From Ruminococcus_G sp050944435 (lineage in GTDB: Bacteria; Bacillota; Clostridia; Lachnospirales; Lachnospiraceae): a stretch of 64,000 nt of DNA. The notes under the pieces are model-generated. The model saw only the letters and a list, made by a program, of their open reading frames with translations, searched no databases and was not told the origin of the DNA. This document shows positions 8,358 through 17,342 of the stretch, one piece after another. Both the position numbers and the translations under genes were made by a program. Numbering within the stretch: position 1 is the stretch's first letter; every line of letters starts with the position of its first letter. The stretch spans positions 1 to 64,000 of the forward strand of contig JBMNRB010000005.1 in NCBI GenBank assembly GCA_050944435.1, given 5' to 3'.

Positions 8358-10094
8358 TCAGGACTGCAGCACATATTTTTCCAGAATGGGAAACTGGCAG
8401 GGGCCAGTTTTTAATATTTCAGTATGGAAATCAATCAGGTGAAAATCTTCCTGATGGGAGGCTTCTTCCTTTAAATCCATAAACTGAAGACAGCCGCCGT
8501 AATATTTCAGATAATTTGCCGGGTCTTCCACAATGCACTGGAACACTTCCCGGCAGATTTCATCGCTGTGCACACCGAAGTTTTCCAGGTATTCCGCTGT
8601 TTTTTCGTAGGTCCAGCCGTAATAGTGGATTCCGATATCCAGCAGAGAGTAAAGACAGAGGTTCATGGCCCGGTTCAGCCAAAGAAGACGGCCCAGAGCT
8701 TCGTTCTCACTGCCGTACTGATAGGCGTAGGATTCGATGTAAGTGGCCCAGCCTTCTACATAACCGCCCATATTCAGAATGTGGCGTATGGGAGGCGCCT
8801 CTTCCGATAAAAAGAATTGAGACTGGTAGAGATGGCCGGGAAAACCTTCGTGGGCCAGAGTAGTATATAATTCGATTCCCTCCAGATGGGAGTCCGGATT
8901 CAGATAGATCAGGTTGGGACTTTTGGTATCTATGGGAGGAGTCAGATAAAAGGCGGGACTTAGGTGTTCTTTCAGGTCTTCGTGAATATATTTGACCTCA
9001 TAGGCAACCTCGGGGATTTCGGGAAAATCATTTTTAATTTTTTCTTGGAGGGAGGACAGTATCTGGGCCGGCGTCTGCTCTTCTTCTGATGAGCCGGAAA
9101 ACAGGGATGCGGCCAGAGAGGGATCGGCGGTCAGCAGGGTACGGATTTCCTCATAATCTTCCATGAGCTGCCCGGCAAGCCGCGTCTGTATTTCTTCCAC
9201 GGAGTCGTAGATGCCGCAGTTGCTTTTCAAAAGGTATGTATAATACGCCCGGCCGCCGGGCAGATAATAAAGTCCGTTTTCGTTTTGACCGCTGCCCTTT
9301 AATCCGGTCAGAGCGGAAATCAGATTTTCATAAGCAGGGATTACGCAATTGGCCAGGGCGTCCTGGTGCAGCTTTAAGCTGGCCTGCTTTTTCTCTTCGC
9401 TCAGCCAGGAGGCCTCCTGGATTTTTTCTTCGAATACGGAGGAAAGATAGTTGTCATTGCCGGAAGAGATAAAATCACTGCATTGATCGATGACCCGGTC
9501 GGCGGTGGCATCGCTCATGAAATATCCCTGGGCCGCTTTCTCCTTCTCGAATTCTATAATGGTATTAAAATAGGAAGGCATATCCCTTAAAAGATTCAGG
9601 TAATCCACTACATCCTGTTCGCTGCGGAAGGTATACTCTGCCAGGAGAGAGGGAAGCTGAGCCTGGATGCCGAGGGCGGGACTTAAGATTTCCGACAGGA
9701 GGTACTGATTTTCCTCAGAAAGTTCTGTGTCATAATAAAGTTTCAGGATATCATAGGTTATTTTGTTTTCCTGGGAGAGACTATGATAAGGAAAAGACTC
9801 CAGAATGCTGTCGGCATTTTCCAGTGAAGTGAAGTAAGCGTCCGGATCCTGGGATATGGCGGCGCCCAGAGTGGCGGTTTCCTGCTGGAGACCGTACGCG
9901 GCGGGATCGGCCAGCGTATAGTGAAGGTTCAGGGTATTGCCGGAAAGCTGACCGGCGAAGAGAGAATCGGTATAATTCTCAAATTCCCGGTCCGTGTTCC
10001 CGGCGGCCAGTACGCCCAGCCAGATTCCCGCCAAAAAAAGGAAGGGAAGAGAAAGGAGCAGGATTTGTTTTTTGCTTTTTTTCAAAGAAAACAT
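8358..10094 (-). CDS. DUF885-family membrane-anchored putative metallopeptidase
   Basis: 578 residues, within the DUF885 length range. An uncleaved-looking N-terminal anchor (about residues 10-30) is followed by a large outside helical domain. HEGFPGH near residue 395 matches the family's HExxxGH zinc site. No lipobox is seen. The substrate is unknown; relatives are treated as carboxypeptidase-like. It is divergent from the lipoprotein gene at 10223. Confidence 0.82.
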   Translation of the reverse strand: MFSLKKSKKQILLLSLPFLFLAGIWLGVLAAGNTDREFENYTDSLFAGQLSGNTLNLHYTLADPAAYGLQQETATLGAAISQDPDAYFTSLENADSILESFPYHSLSQENKITYDILKLYYDTELSEENQYLLSEILSPALGIQAQLPSLLAEYTFRSEQDVVDYLNLLRDMPSYFNTIIEFEKEKAAQGYFMSDATADRVIDQCSDFISSGNDNYLSSVFEEKIQEASWLSEEKKQASLKLHQDALANCVIPAYENLISALTGLKGSGQNENGLYYLPGGRAYYTYLLKSNCGIYDSVEEIQTRLAGQLMEDYEEIRTLLTADPSLAASLFSGSSEEEQTPAQILSSLQEKIKNDFPEIPEVAYEVKYIHEDLKEHLSPAFYLTPPIDTKSPNLIYLNPDSHLEGIELYTTLAHEGFPGHLYQSQFFLSEEAPPIRHILNMGGYVEGWATYIESYAYQYGSENEALGRLLWLNRAMNLCLYSLLDIGIHYYGWTYEKTAEYLENFGVHSDEICREVFQCIVEDPANYLKYYGGCLQFMDLKEEASHQEDFHLIDFHTEILKTGPCQFPILEKYVLQS

Positions 10095-10154
10095 GATATT
10101 TCTCCGGTTTCATTCATTGGTAACAGTTTATGACGGGCGGGGGAAACAAATTCA

Positions 10155-10184
10155 TTGTAAATGTTACGCTGCTTATGGTACAAT
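10155..10184 (+). promoter_or_regulatory. Promoter of the lipoprotein-trxB pair
   Basis: TTGTAA (10155-10160) and TACAAT (10179-10184) are 18 bases apart, about 40 bases ahead of the lipoprotein gene. Confidence 0.5.
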
Positions 10185-10222
10185 TTCCGTAGCAAGCGGT
10201 CATTGTTGACGAGGAGGATTCT

Positions 10223-11416
10223 ATGAAAAAACTGATTTTGGGGGGAATCGTAATTCTGACGCTGGCGCTGACAGGGTGTGGAAAAACTCAGGAAGAAAGT
10301 GTCCCTCTGGTGACGGAAGAGGAACTGCAGCAGGAGGAAGAAGAGGTTCCGGCGGCAGATATTGATTCAGAACTGAAAAGCTTTGAATTTTCCGTTCAGG
10401 GAACGGCCTGCCGGCTTCCGGCGGCCTATGAGGAGATGGAAGAAAAGGGATGGAAATATGAAGGAGATCTCGCGGCAGAGGTGGCTGCGGAATCTTTTCT
10501 GGAAAATCAGACCTTGTATTTGGGAGATTACAGCTGTACAGCGGATATCACCAATTTTTCCCCGGAACCTCAGCCGGTGGAACAGTGTTTTGTGGGACGG
10601 ATTGTCCTGGAAACAGGAAAACAGGGAGAGAAGGTAACGCTGCCTGGTAATCTGGCGCTGGGGGAGGCTACGGCGGTTCAGGCACAAGAAGCATACGGCG
10701 AGCCAAAAGACCGGTATGAAAATGATTCTGAGATAATATTTACGTATGAATACGGCGTTTATGAGAGGGCGGTATTGACCTTTCAGACCAACACGGAAGT
10801 CCTGGTAAAAGCGGAGCTGTGCAATCAGATGAACCCTCAGGAACAGGAAATGTATGAAAATGCAGGCAAGGGAAAAACAGCGGAAGTGGAACAGTATCAG
10901 GCTCCGGAGACGGTGAGTGATGATTTGATGGACTTCACGGTGGAGTATGGAGGCAGTCTTTACCGTTTGCCGGCTCCCGTATCGGCCTTTACAGACAATG
11001 GATGGGAAATTGATGAGGAAAGCTCTGACGAGGCGGTAAAAAACGGAAAATACGGGTATGTAACGCTGGTTCGGGGAGAGCAGAGCCTGTACGCGGTGGT
11101 TTGCAATTACGGAACTGAAATTACGGCGGTCAACAATTGTTTCGTCACATCGGTGCACGGGGATCTGACAACGACGAAAGTTCCTATACGGATCGCTCAC
11201 AATATTACCCTGGGAATGCCGACAGAGGAGTTTCTGGGAGCGGTGGAAGGAATGGAACGGGAGGAAACCGCCGGGGAGAGTAGCGGTACCAGGATGTTTA
11301 CTTTTTATGAGAATGAGGAAAAATTAAATTATACGGAAGTGACAGTGGATGATGATCTGGAGATGGTAAGCGGGATCAAAGTGGTACATTTCCGGGAAGA
11401 GGAAGGAGAATTTTGA
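10223..11416 (+). CDS. Lipoprotein with two tandem related domains
   Basis: 397 residues. A lipoprotein signal peptide ends in LTGC (Cys near residue 19), followed by an acidic linker. Two similar domains of about 150 residues follow. Each has a Phe-containing opening strand, a [CY]RLPA motif, a GW element, a YTLxxG-like segment and a C-F-V stretch (EQCFVGRIV and NNCFVTSVH). No enzyme motif is seen. Its stop overlaps the trxB start (TGATG), so the two are translationally coupled. Function unknown. Confidence 0.75.
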   Translation: MKKLILGGIVILTLALTGCGKTQEESVPLVTEEELQQEEEEVPAADIDSELKSFEFSVQGTACRLPAAYEEMEEKGWKYEGDLAAEVAAESFLENQTLYLGDYSCTADITNFSPEPQPVEQCFVGRIVLETGKQGEKVTLPGNLALGEATAVQAQEAYGEPKDRYENDSEIIFTYEYGVYERAVLTFQTNTEVLVKAELCNQMNPQEQEMYENAGKGKTAEVEQYQAPETVSDDLMDFTVEYGGSLYRLPAPVSAFTDNGWEIDEESSDEAVKNGKYGYVTLVRGEQSLYAVVCNYGTEITAVNNCFVTSVHGDLTTTKVPIRIAHNITLGMPTEEFLGAVEGMEREETAGESSGTRMFTFYENEEKLNYTEVTVDDDLEMVSGIKVVHFREEEGEF

Positions 11417-12336
11417 TGAATACGGTATATGATGTGATTATTGTGGGAAGCGGTCCGGCCGGACTGGCCGCGGCGATTTATGGAAAGCGGGCCGGTTTGT
11501 CGCTGCTGGTTTTGGAAGAAGCTTACGTAAGCGGCGGTCAGGTGCTGAATACTTATGACGTGGATAATTATCCGGGCCTGCCCGGCATCAGCGGAATGGA
11601 GCTGGCGGAGAAGTTTTACCAGCATGCCAGAAGTATGGGAGCCGAATTTATGACGGCTTCCGTTAAATCCATTGGGGAAGAAGAGGGTCGTAAAGTTATC
11701 AAGACCCAGAAGGAGAAATTGTATGCGAAAACAGTGATACTGGCTTCCGGAGCCCGTCACCGTCTGCTGGGCGTGCCGGGGGAAGAAAGACTGACGGGTA
11801 TGGGTGTTTCCTATTGTGCAACCTGTGACGGCGCCTTTTTCAAGGACAAAACCGTTGCGGTGGTAGGCGGCGGCGATGTGGCTGCGGAGGACGCCATATT
11901 TCTTGCTAGAGGATGCAAAAAGGTCTATGTCATCCACAGAAGGGATGAGCTGAGAGCGGCGAAAATCCTTCAGAATAAGCTGCTGAGCCTGGAAAATGTG
12001 GAGATGAAGTGGAGCTGCGTGGTTGAGGAAATTTCAGGGGACAGTCAGGTTACAGGCGTGAAGGTGCGCAATGTCAAAGATGGGCAGAGCACAGATCTGC
12101 CGGTGGACGGCGTGTTTATTGCAGTGGGCATTCTGCCGAATACGGACTTTGTAAAGGATTTTGTGGAGTTGGACGGCGGCGGATATATTGCAGCCGGGGA
12201 GAATATGAAAACCTCTGTACCGGGAGTTTTTGCTGCCGGCGACGTGAGAACCAAGGCGCTGAGACAGATTGTTACGGCCGCTGCAGACGGAGCCAACGCC
12301 ATCACCGGAGTGGAAGAATACCTTCTGCATATATAA
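11416..12336 (+). CDS. trxB: Thioredoxin reductase
   Basis: 306 residues of the low-molecular-weight TrxB type. The FAD dinucleotide motif is IVGSGPAGLAAAIYG, the redox-active motif is CATC in SYCATCDGAFF, the NADPH motif is VVGGGDVAAEDA, and the C-terminal FAD motif is FAAGDVRTKALRQ. It transfers electrons from NADPH to thioredoxin; trxA lies 280 bases away on the other strand. The ATG at 11416 is preferred to the TTG at 11413, with GAAGGAG seven bases upstream. Confidence 0.93.
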   Translation: MNTVYDVIIVGSGPAGLAAAIYGKRAGLSLLVLEEAYVSGGQVLNTYDVDNYPGLPGISGMELAEKFYQHARSMGAEFMTASVKSIGEEEGRKVIKTQKEKLYAKTVILASGARHRLLGVPGEERLTGMGVSYCATCDGAFFKDKTVAVVGGGDVAAEDAIFLARGCKKVYVIHRRDELRAAKILQNKLLSLENVEMKWSCVVEEISGDSQVTGVKVRNVKDGQSTDLPVDGVFIAVGILPNTDFVKDFVELDGGGYIAAGENMKTSVPGVFAAGDVRTKALRQIVTAAADGANAITGVEEYLLHI

Positions 12337-12368
12337 AACAATTCTCCGCTCTCACCGGGGGCGGAGAA
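12334..12368 (-). terminator. Terminator downstream of tRNA-Lys
   Basis: TTCTCCGC (12342-12349) pairs with GCGGAGAA (12361-12368). Read on the minus strand it is followed by TTGTTTTAT, so it suits the tRNA transcript; the plus-strand side lacks a T-run. Confidence 0.65.
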
Positions 12369-12427
12369 AAAGAAACACAAAAAACACCGTCCCCAGAGCT
12401 TCTCGTCTCCAAAAACAGTGCTTTTAA

Positions 12428-12500
12428 TGCGCGATCAGGGGTTCGAACCCTGGACACCCTGATTAAGAGTCAGGTGCTCTGCCAGCTGAGCTAATCGCGC
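12428..12500 (-). tRNA. tRNA-Lys (anticodon CTT)
   Basis: All four arms fold: acceptor GCGCGAT/ATCGCGC, D-arm GCTC/GAGC, anticodon stem CCTGA/TCAGG with loop CTCTTAA, and T-arm CAGGG/CCCTG with TTCGAAC. The length is 73 with discriminator A; CCA is not encoded. It has its own consensus promoter 30 bases upstream. Confidence 0.95.
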
Positions 12501-12530
12501 CTGCGTTATTATTTTTTCAACGTGATTGCT

Positions 12531-12559
12531 ATTATAATAGAAAAGGGTCGAAAAATCAA
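12531..12559 (-). promoter_or_regulatory. Strong promoter of tRNA-Lys
   Basis: On the minus strand, TTGATT (12554-12559), a 17-base spacer and TATAAT (12531-12536) form a near-consensus sigma-A promoter. The predicted start falls about 24 bases before the tRNA 5' end. The -35 lies inside the hairpin at 12541-12566. Confidence 0.75.
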
Positions 12560-12572
12560 CCCTTTTTTTATA
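12541..12572. terminator. Bidirectional-looking terminator hairpin after trxA
   Basis: AAAAGGGT (12541-12548) pairs with ACCCTTTT (12559-12566). T-rich sequence lies on both sides, longer on the plus strand. It may end the trxA transcript or stop antisense transcription into trxA, while holding the tRNA promoter. Confidence 0.55.
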
Positions 12573-12619
12573 ATTATTTTTTGTTTTTTTAATAATTTCT
12601 TTCGATCCTCTGGGAGGAG

Positions 12620-12937
12620 TCATAAGACAGAGGCTATTTCCTGCTCCAGACTATCTAAATCCCGCATACCCACAATCCTTTTTTCCAGGGTGCCGTTTTT
12701 AAAGAGCAGCAGTGTGGGTACGGACATAATTCCGTATCGCTGTGTCAGCTGCGGTGCCTGATCAATATCTACTTTGCCCACAATCAGCTTCCCTTCCAGT
12801 TTCAGAGCCAGGGATTCCAGCACAGGGGCCATCATTTTACAGGGACCGCACCATGTGGCATACATATCTGCCAGTATGGGCAGGGATGCTCCCTGAATCT
12901 GCTGATCAAAATTTTCTTCATTCCATTCATGTACCAT
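12620..12937 (-). CDS. trxA: Thioredoxin
   Basis: 105 residues with the active site WCGPC in ATWCGPCKMMAP (near residues 27-38) and the cis-Pro in SVPTLLLF. It is a general cytosolic disulfide reductant, recycled by the TrxB encoded just upstream on the other strand. It sits downstream of trmB and a 51-codon gene. Confidence 0.92.
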   Translation of the reverse strand: MVHEWNEENFDQQIQGASLPILADMYATWCGPCKMMAPVLESLALKLEGKLIVGKVDIDQAPQLTQRYGIMSVPTLLLFKNGTLEKRIVGMRDLDSLEQEIASVL

Positions 12938-12964
12938 AAAAAAACCTCCTTTGTTCTGTTTGTC

Positions 12965-13120
12965 TTATCTCTTTTTTCGCTTTTTTCTGTCTGGCTTGCT
13001 TATCACTGCCTGATTCAGATCATCCACGGATTTCTGAAGATTCAGAAGCGTACGGTCCACTTTACGGTTCCGGTAGCACCACTGTAATATGATTGTGCGC
13101 AGTCCACGGTATCTGGCCAT
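12965..13120 (-). CDS. Small basic protein of unknown function (51 residues)
   Basis: A 51-codon frame starts at ATG 13120 with AGGTGA six bases upstream. It begins MARYRGLRTI, has a central helix-like segment (DRTLLNLQKSVDDLNQAV) and ends in a run of Lys and Arg. High positive charge suggests nucleic acid or ribosome contact, but no family is recognised. It sits between trmB and trxA on the same strand, probably in one operon. Confidence 0.6.
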   Translation of the reverse strand: MARYRGLRTIILQWCYRNRKVDRTLLNLQKSVDDLNQAVISKPDRKKRKKR

Positions 13121-13183
13121 CGATATCACCTGAAAAAATTCTTTCTTTAGTATATGAATTTTTTTCTGGACTATCCAATGGAT

Positions 13184-13825
13184 TTATCTTCTGATAATCA
13201 TTTTACAGATGGGATTTCCCATGGAGGAAAATTTCTCCTCATATTCTGTCATTACATTGTCGCGGCAAAGTTCACAGTCGCTGTGAAGATCGAAGGTACA
13301 GACCAGTATTTCCCATCCGCTGCTTTTCGCCTCTTCTATGGAAAATTCAAACAGATCCCGGTTGTCCGTTTTGAATTCCAGGGTTCCCTCTTTTTTCAAT
13401 ATCTGGTCGTACCGATGAAGAAACTGACGGGAAGTCAGCCGGCGTTTGGCGTGACGGTCTTTGGGCCAGGGATCGGAAAAATTAAGATATATTTTGTCTA
13501 TCTCATCTTTTTCAAAGATTTCCGGAAGTTCTCTGGCGTCTACCCGGAGAAAATAAAGATTGGCCAATGATTCCGCCTGTTCCCTTTTTTGAATGGCCCG
13601 CAGGAGGACGCTGTCGTACATTTCGATTCCCACGTAATTGACTTCGGGATGCAGCCTGGCCATATCCATGATGAAACGGCCTTTCCCCATTCCCACTTCA
13701 ATTTCAAGGGAACCGGTTCCGGGGAAACGGGTGTTCCATTTTCCTTTCTCTTTCTGAGGTTCCTGAATTACGTATTCACTTTGGGCTATTATTTCTCTTG
13801 AGCCCGGAATATTTCGCAGACGCAT
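13184..13825 (-). CDS. trmB: tRNA (guanine-N7-)-methyltransferase
   Basis: 213 residues. The SAM-binding motif is LEIEVGMGKGRF near residue 40, and the family motif NFSDPWPKDRHAKRRL lies near residues 116-131. It makes m7G46 in tRNAs. The ATG at 13825 is used because AGAGGA is ten bases away; the in-frame TTG at 13831 is too close. Confidence 0.93.
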   Translation of the reverse strand: MRLRNIPGSREIIAQSEYVIQEPQKEKGKWNTRFPGTGSLEIEVGMGKGRFIMDMARLHPEVNYVGIEMYDSVLLRAIQKREQAESLANLYFLRVDARELPEIFEKDEIDKIYLNFSDPWPKDRHAKRRLTSRQFLHRYDQILKKEGTLEFKTDNRDLFEFSIEEAKSSGWEILVCTFDLHSDCELCRDNVMTEYEEKFSSMGNPICKMIIRR

Positions 13826-14001
13826 AAACAATTTTCCTCTTTTTCTGGTGTTTTGTAAAATATTTGTATTTTATATTACTATAAAACCCGACAAGATAAA
13901 AGGCATTTCTTTTATTTTTTTTTAGATTGGGTCTGGTTTTTTCTAAAAAAAAGAGTATTATATATGGCAGAAGTTTTTGACCACAAAAACAGGAGGCACA
14001 T

Positions 14002-14313
14002 ATGGAAACAGTTATTAAAAAACTATCAGAGATTGAAATTGCCGCGAAAAAAATCATGGATGATGCCAACGCGGAGACAAAAGTGCTGGATTCCAGAATG
14101 CAGGATCAGATCAAAGCCTTCGATGAACAGGTAGAAGCTGATACGCAGAAACGACTGGAAACGCTGCGAAAGAAACTGCAGGCAGAAAATGATCAGGCAC
14201 TGAAAAAATTGCAGGATGATACCGAGCAGGGACTGGCTTCTCTGTACAAAACTTTTGAAGAAAAGCATAGTCAAATGTCTGATGCAATTGTAAAAAGAAT
14301 AACCGAGGTATGA
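14002..14313 (+). CDS. V/A-type ATPase peripheral stalk subunit H/G
   Basis: 103 residues, almost wholly charged helix (KKLSEIEIAAKKIMDDANAE onward), as expected for the H (also called G) subunit that pairs with subunit E in the peripheral stalk. It is the first gene of the ATPase operon, with AGGAGG eight bases before the ATG. Confidence 0.8.
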   Translation: METVIKKLSEIEIAAKKIMDDANAETKVLDSRMQDQIKAFDEQVEADTQKRLETLRKKLQAENDQALKKLQDDTEQGLASLYKTFEEKHSQMSDAIVKRITEV

Positions 14314-14317
14314 GATT

Positions 14318-15358
14318 ATGGGAAAAATGCTTTCATACAGCGGTCTTGTGACGAAAATACGCGCCATGAAAAGCAATCTGTTGACAGACGCCCAGTATCG
14401 GGAGCTGGCGGAAATTTCTTCCGTTCCTCTGGCGGTAGCTTACTTGAAGCAGCTGCCGGCATACAGTCAGATCTGGGCTTCCCTGGATGAGAATGATCTT
14501 CACCGGGGGCAGATCGAAAAATTGCTGATCAACGCCGTGTACAATGATTTCACACGGCTGTATCGGTTTGCTAACATGGAACAGCGCAAATTCTTGGATC
14601 TATACTTTAAGAGGTATGAAGTTGCCATACTGAAGAATTGCCTGAACAAGGTGTTTGACCACAGAGATGTGGAATTGGATTTATCTATGTTTCACGCCTT
14701 TTTTGGCCGGCATTCCTCGTTGAATGTCAATCTTCTGGCGTCATCTTCTTCCATTGAAGAGTTCATTAACAATTTGAAGGATACGGAATACTACAAGCCG
14801 CTGAACCGTCTGCGGGAGATTGAAGCCCCCACACTGTTTGACTATGAGACAGCGCTGGATGTGTTTAATTTCCGCACTATATGGACATTGAAAGATAAGC
14901 TGTTCCAAAAAGATGATCTGAAGCAGCTTACCAATGCGTACGGCAATAAATTTGATCTTCTGAATCTGCAGTGGATTCACAGATCCCGGGAGTTTTACCA
15001 GGCTACGCCGACGGATATTTACGCCCTGCTTCTGCCGGTTTATTATAAACTGAAAAAGGAAGAGATCACCGCTCTCGTAGAGGCGGAAAACAAAGAAACC
15101 TTCGAAAATGTACTGAGCCAGACATACTATGGAAAACATTATCCCCAGTTGTCCGGCGATACTTTGGAGGACATGTATATTGCCATTATGAAAAAAGTGC
15201 TGTCCAGGGAATCTAAAGGCAATCCCTACTCAGCAGCAACTATTTATCAGTATCTATACTTGAAGGATCATGAAATCCGACGCCTTACCGTAGCCCTGGA
15301 GTGTATTCGCTACAGCGTGCCTCCTGAGGAAACGATATCGCATATATTTAAATTTTAA
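14318..15358 (+). CDS. ntpC: V/A-type ATPase subunit C (d-type)
   Basis: 346 residues, fully helical looking, matching subunit C/d. This subunit sits on the membrane rotor ring and links it to the central stalk. The opening SYSGLVTKIRAMKSNLLT is typical. It starts four bases after the H subunit. Confidence 0.88.
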   Translation: MGKMLSYSGLVTKIRAMKSNLLTDAQYRELAEISSVPLAVAYLKQLPAYSQIWASLDENDLHRGQIEKLLINAVYNDFTRLYRFANMEQRKFLDLYFKRYEVAILKNCLNKVFDHRDVELDLSMFHAFFGRHSSLNVNLLASSSSIEEFINNLKDTEYYKPLNRLREIEAPTLFDYETALDVFNFRTIWTLKDKLFQKDDLKQLTNAYGNKFDLLNLQWIHRSREFYQATPTDIYALLLPVYYKLKKEEITALVEAENKETFENVLSQTYYGKHYPQLSGDTLEDMYIAIMKKVLSRESKGNPYSAATIYQYLYLKDHEIRRLTVALECIRYSVPPEETISHIFKF

Positions 15359-15379
15359 CGAAACCGGAGGTGTATTTCA

Positions 15380-17311
15380 TTGATTGAAAAAATGCAATTT
15401 ATCAGCATCACCGGTCCGAAAGCGGATATTGACCGCGTCGTAAATGAATATCTGTCCAAATATGAGATTCACCTGGAAAATGCTCTTACCGAGCTCCAAA
15501 GCGTCCAGAATCTGGATCCTTACATTCAGATAAATCCCTATCGGGACTCCTTGAATAAGGCCAGCGAATTCTGTAATCTCTTTGATTCCAAAACGGCGGA
15601 CACATCAGTAACACTGTCCGTTGAGGATTCTCTTAAACTGATTGAATCAGTGGACCAGCAGTATACGGCCGTCACCCAGGAGCTGGAGGACCTGGAAAAG
15701 CAGCGCAGTCATCTGGAAGAGGCCAGTAAAAGAATTCAGCCTTTCCGGGATCTGCATTATAATCTTTCGTCTCTGCTGCATTTTGAGTTTATCCGTTTCC
15801 GATTCGGAAGGATCTCAAAAGAATATTTTGGTAAGTTTCAGGATTATATATACGATAATTACGATACTTATTTCTATTCCTGCGGGGAAGATGAAAATTA
15901 CATCTGGGGTGCGTATTTCTGTCCCAGAGCTCAGTTGAAGAAGATTGACGCCGTTTATGCGTCCATGCATTTTGAGCGGGTTTTCCTGCCAGACGAGTAT
16001 TCCGGAACGCCGGAGGAGGCATTTGCGCATCTGGAAAAAGAACTTAAAGACCTGAATGAAAAGGTGGACGTCCAGAAAAATAAACTGCAGAAGCTGATAA
16101 ATGATTACCGTGATCGGCTGATTGCGGCAAAAAGAACTCTGGACAGCTGCTCCGCCAATTTTGATGTACGGCGGCTGGCGGCCTGTACCAAAGATGAATA
16201 TGAGGTTTTTTACATTCTCTGCGGCTGGATGAGCAAAAAAGACGCCGCGGCATTTCAGCAGGATATCCGGGATGATGAAAATGTTTATTTCTTCACGGAG
16301 AAGGACACCGGTCATGACCTGGGGATGCCGCCAACTAAGCTTCGAAATCCCAAGCTGTTCCGGCCCTTTGAAATGTTTATCCGCATGTACGGTCTTCCTG
16401 CATACAATGAGATCGACCCGACTATTTTTGTGTCCATCACTTACGCGTTTATTTTCGGCGCGATGTTTGGGGATATCGGACAGGGACTCTGTCTTTTTGT
16501 CGGCGGACTGCTGCTGTATAAATTCAAGAAAATGGATCTGGCTGCCATCATTTCCACGGCGGGAATTTTCTCCACATTTTTTGGATTTATGTTTGGAAGC
16601 TTTTTCGGCTTCGAAATGGAAAATCCCATCTGGCTCAGCCCCAAGACCCATATGAGCACCCTTCCCTTCCTGGGAACGCTGAACACGGTGTTTATCGTGG
16701 CCATAGGTTTCGGTATGTTCTTGATTTTGCTGTCTATGGTGTTTCATATTATTAACGCCGTCAAGGCAAAGGACACGGAGAATATCTGGTTTGACCACAA
16801 TGCAGTGGCGGGCTTTGTATTTTACGGAGCATTGGTGGCGGTGATCTTCCTGTTTATGACAGGCCATGCGCTGCCGGCCACAGCCGTTTTGGTTGTCATG
16901 TTTGTGGTGCCGCTGCTTCTGATCTTTTTCAAGGAGCCGCTCACCAATCTGGTGAATAAAAAGTCAGAAATCATACCTGGTTCTAAGGGGATGTTTTTTG
17001 TACAGGGATTTTTCGAAATGTTTGAAGTCCTGTTGAGTTACTTTTCCAATACCCTTTCCTTCGTGCGTATCGGCGCTTTCGCAGTCAGCCATGCGGCTAT
17101 GATGGAAGTGGTATTGACACTGGCCGGTGCAGAAGCCGGCGGAAATCCCAACTGGCTGGTAATTGTTCTGGGCAATATCTTCGTCTGTGGACTGGAAGGT
17201 CTGATTGTGGGAATTCAGGTTCTCCGTCTGGAATACTATGAGTTGTTCAGCCGGTTTTATAAAGGAAACGGAAGGGAATTTAAACCGTTTATTAAAAAGC
17301 AAGAAAATTAA
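15380..17311 (+). CDS. ntpI: V/A-type ATPase subunit I (a-type)
   Basis: 643 residues. The cytosolic, coiled-coil N-terminal half covers about residues 1-340. The C-terminal half has about seven membrane helices, including FGAMFGDIGQGL and the LSFVRIGAFAVSH segment, which carries the conserved half-channel arginine. It is the stator partner of the c ring. The start is TTG at 15380, with GGAGGTG seven bases upstream. Confidence 0.92.
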   Translation: MIEKMQFISITGPKADIDRVVNEYLSKYEIHLENALTELQSVQNLDPYIQINPYRDSLNKASEFCNLFDSKTADTSVTLSVEDSLKLIESVDQQYTAVTQELEDLEKQRSHLEEASKRIQPFRDLHYNLSSLLHFEFIRFRFGRISKEYFGKFQDYIYDNYDTYFYSCGEDENYIWGAYFCPRAQLKKIDAVYASMHFERVFLPDEYSGTPEEAFAHLEKELKDLNEKVDVQKNKLQKLINDYRDRLIAAKRTLDSCSANFDVRRLAACTKDEYEVFYILCGWMSKKDAAAFQQDIRDDENVYFFTEKDTGHDLGMPPTKLRNPKLFRPFEMFIRMYGLPAYNEIDPTIFVSITYAFIFGAMFGDIGQGLCLFVGGLLLYKFKKMDLAAIISTAGIFSTFFGFMFGSFFGFEMENPIWLSPKTHMSTLPFLGTLNTVFIVAIGFGMFLILLSMVFHIINAVKAKDTENIWFDHNAVAGFVFYGALVAVIFLFMTGHALPATAVLVVMFVVPLLLIFFKEPLTNLVNKKSEIIPGSKGMFFVQGFFEMFEVLLSYFSNTLSFVRIGAFAVSHAAMMEVVLTLAGAEAGGNPNWLVIVLGNIFVCGLEGLIVGIQVLRLEYYELFSRFYKGNGREFKPFIKKQEN

Positions 17312-17342
17312 GAAAAATGAAAATCAGAGGAGGAATTTTATT

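Noticed and set aside
10367..11200. Minus-strand frame of 277 codons in the lipoprotein gene
   Set aside because: A shadow without a start site; the plus frame has a signal peptide and repeated domains.
12338..12368. Plus-strand terminator for trxB at the same hairpin as the tRNA terminator
   Set aside because: The plus-strand side is followed by A-rich rather than T-rich sequence, so it suits only the minus strand.
12435..12623. Minus-strand frame of 62 codons over the tRNA region
   Set aside because: It runs through the tRNA-Lys gene and its promoter; the protein would be a translation of tRNA.
13900..14001. Promoter of the V/A-type ATPase operon
   Set aside because: A TATTATATAT stretch is a plausible -10, but no -35 at suitable spacing was found.
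15815..16867. Minus-strand frame of 350 codons inside the ATPase subunit I gene
   Set aside because: It is a shadow of the plus-strand coding sequence; no ribosome binding site, His/Gln-rich product, and the plus frame is a clear protein family.
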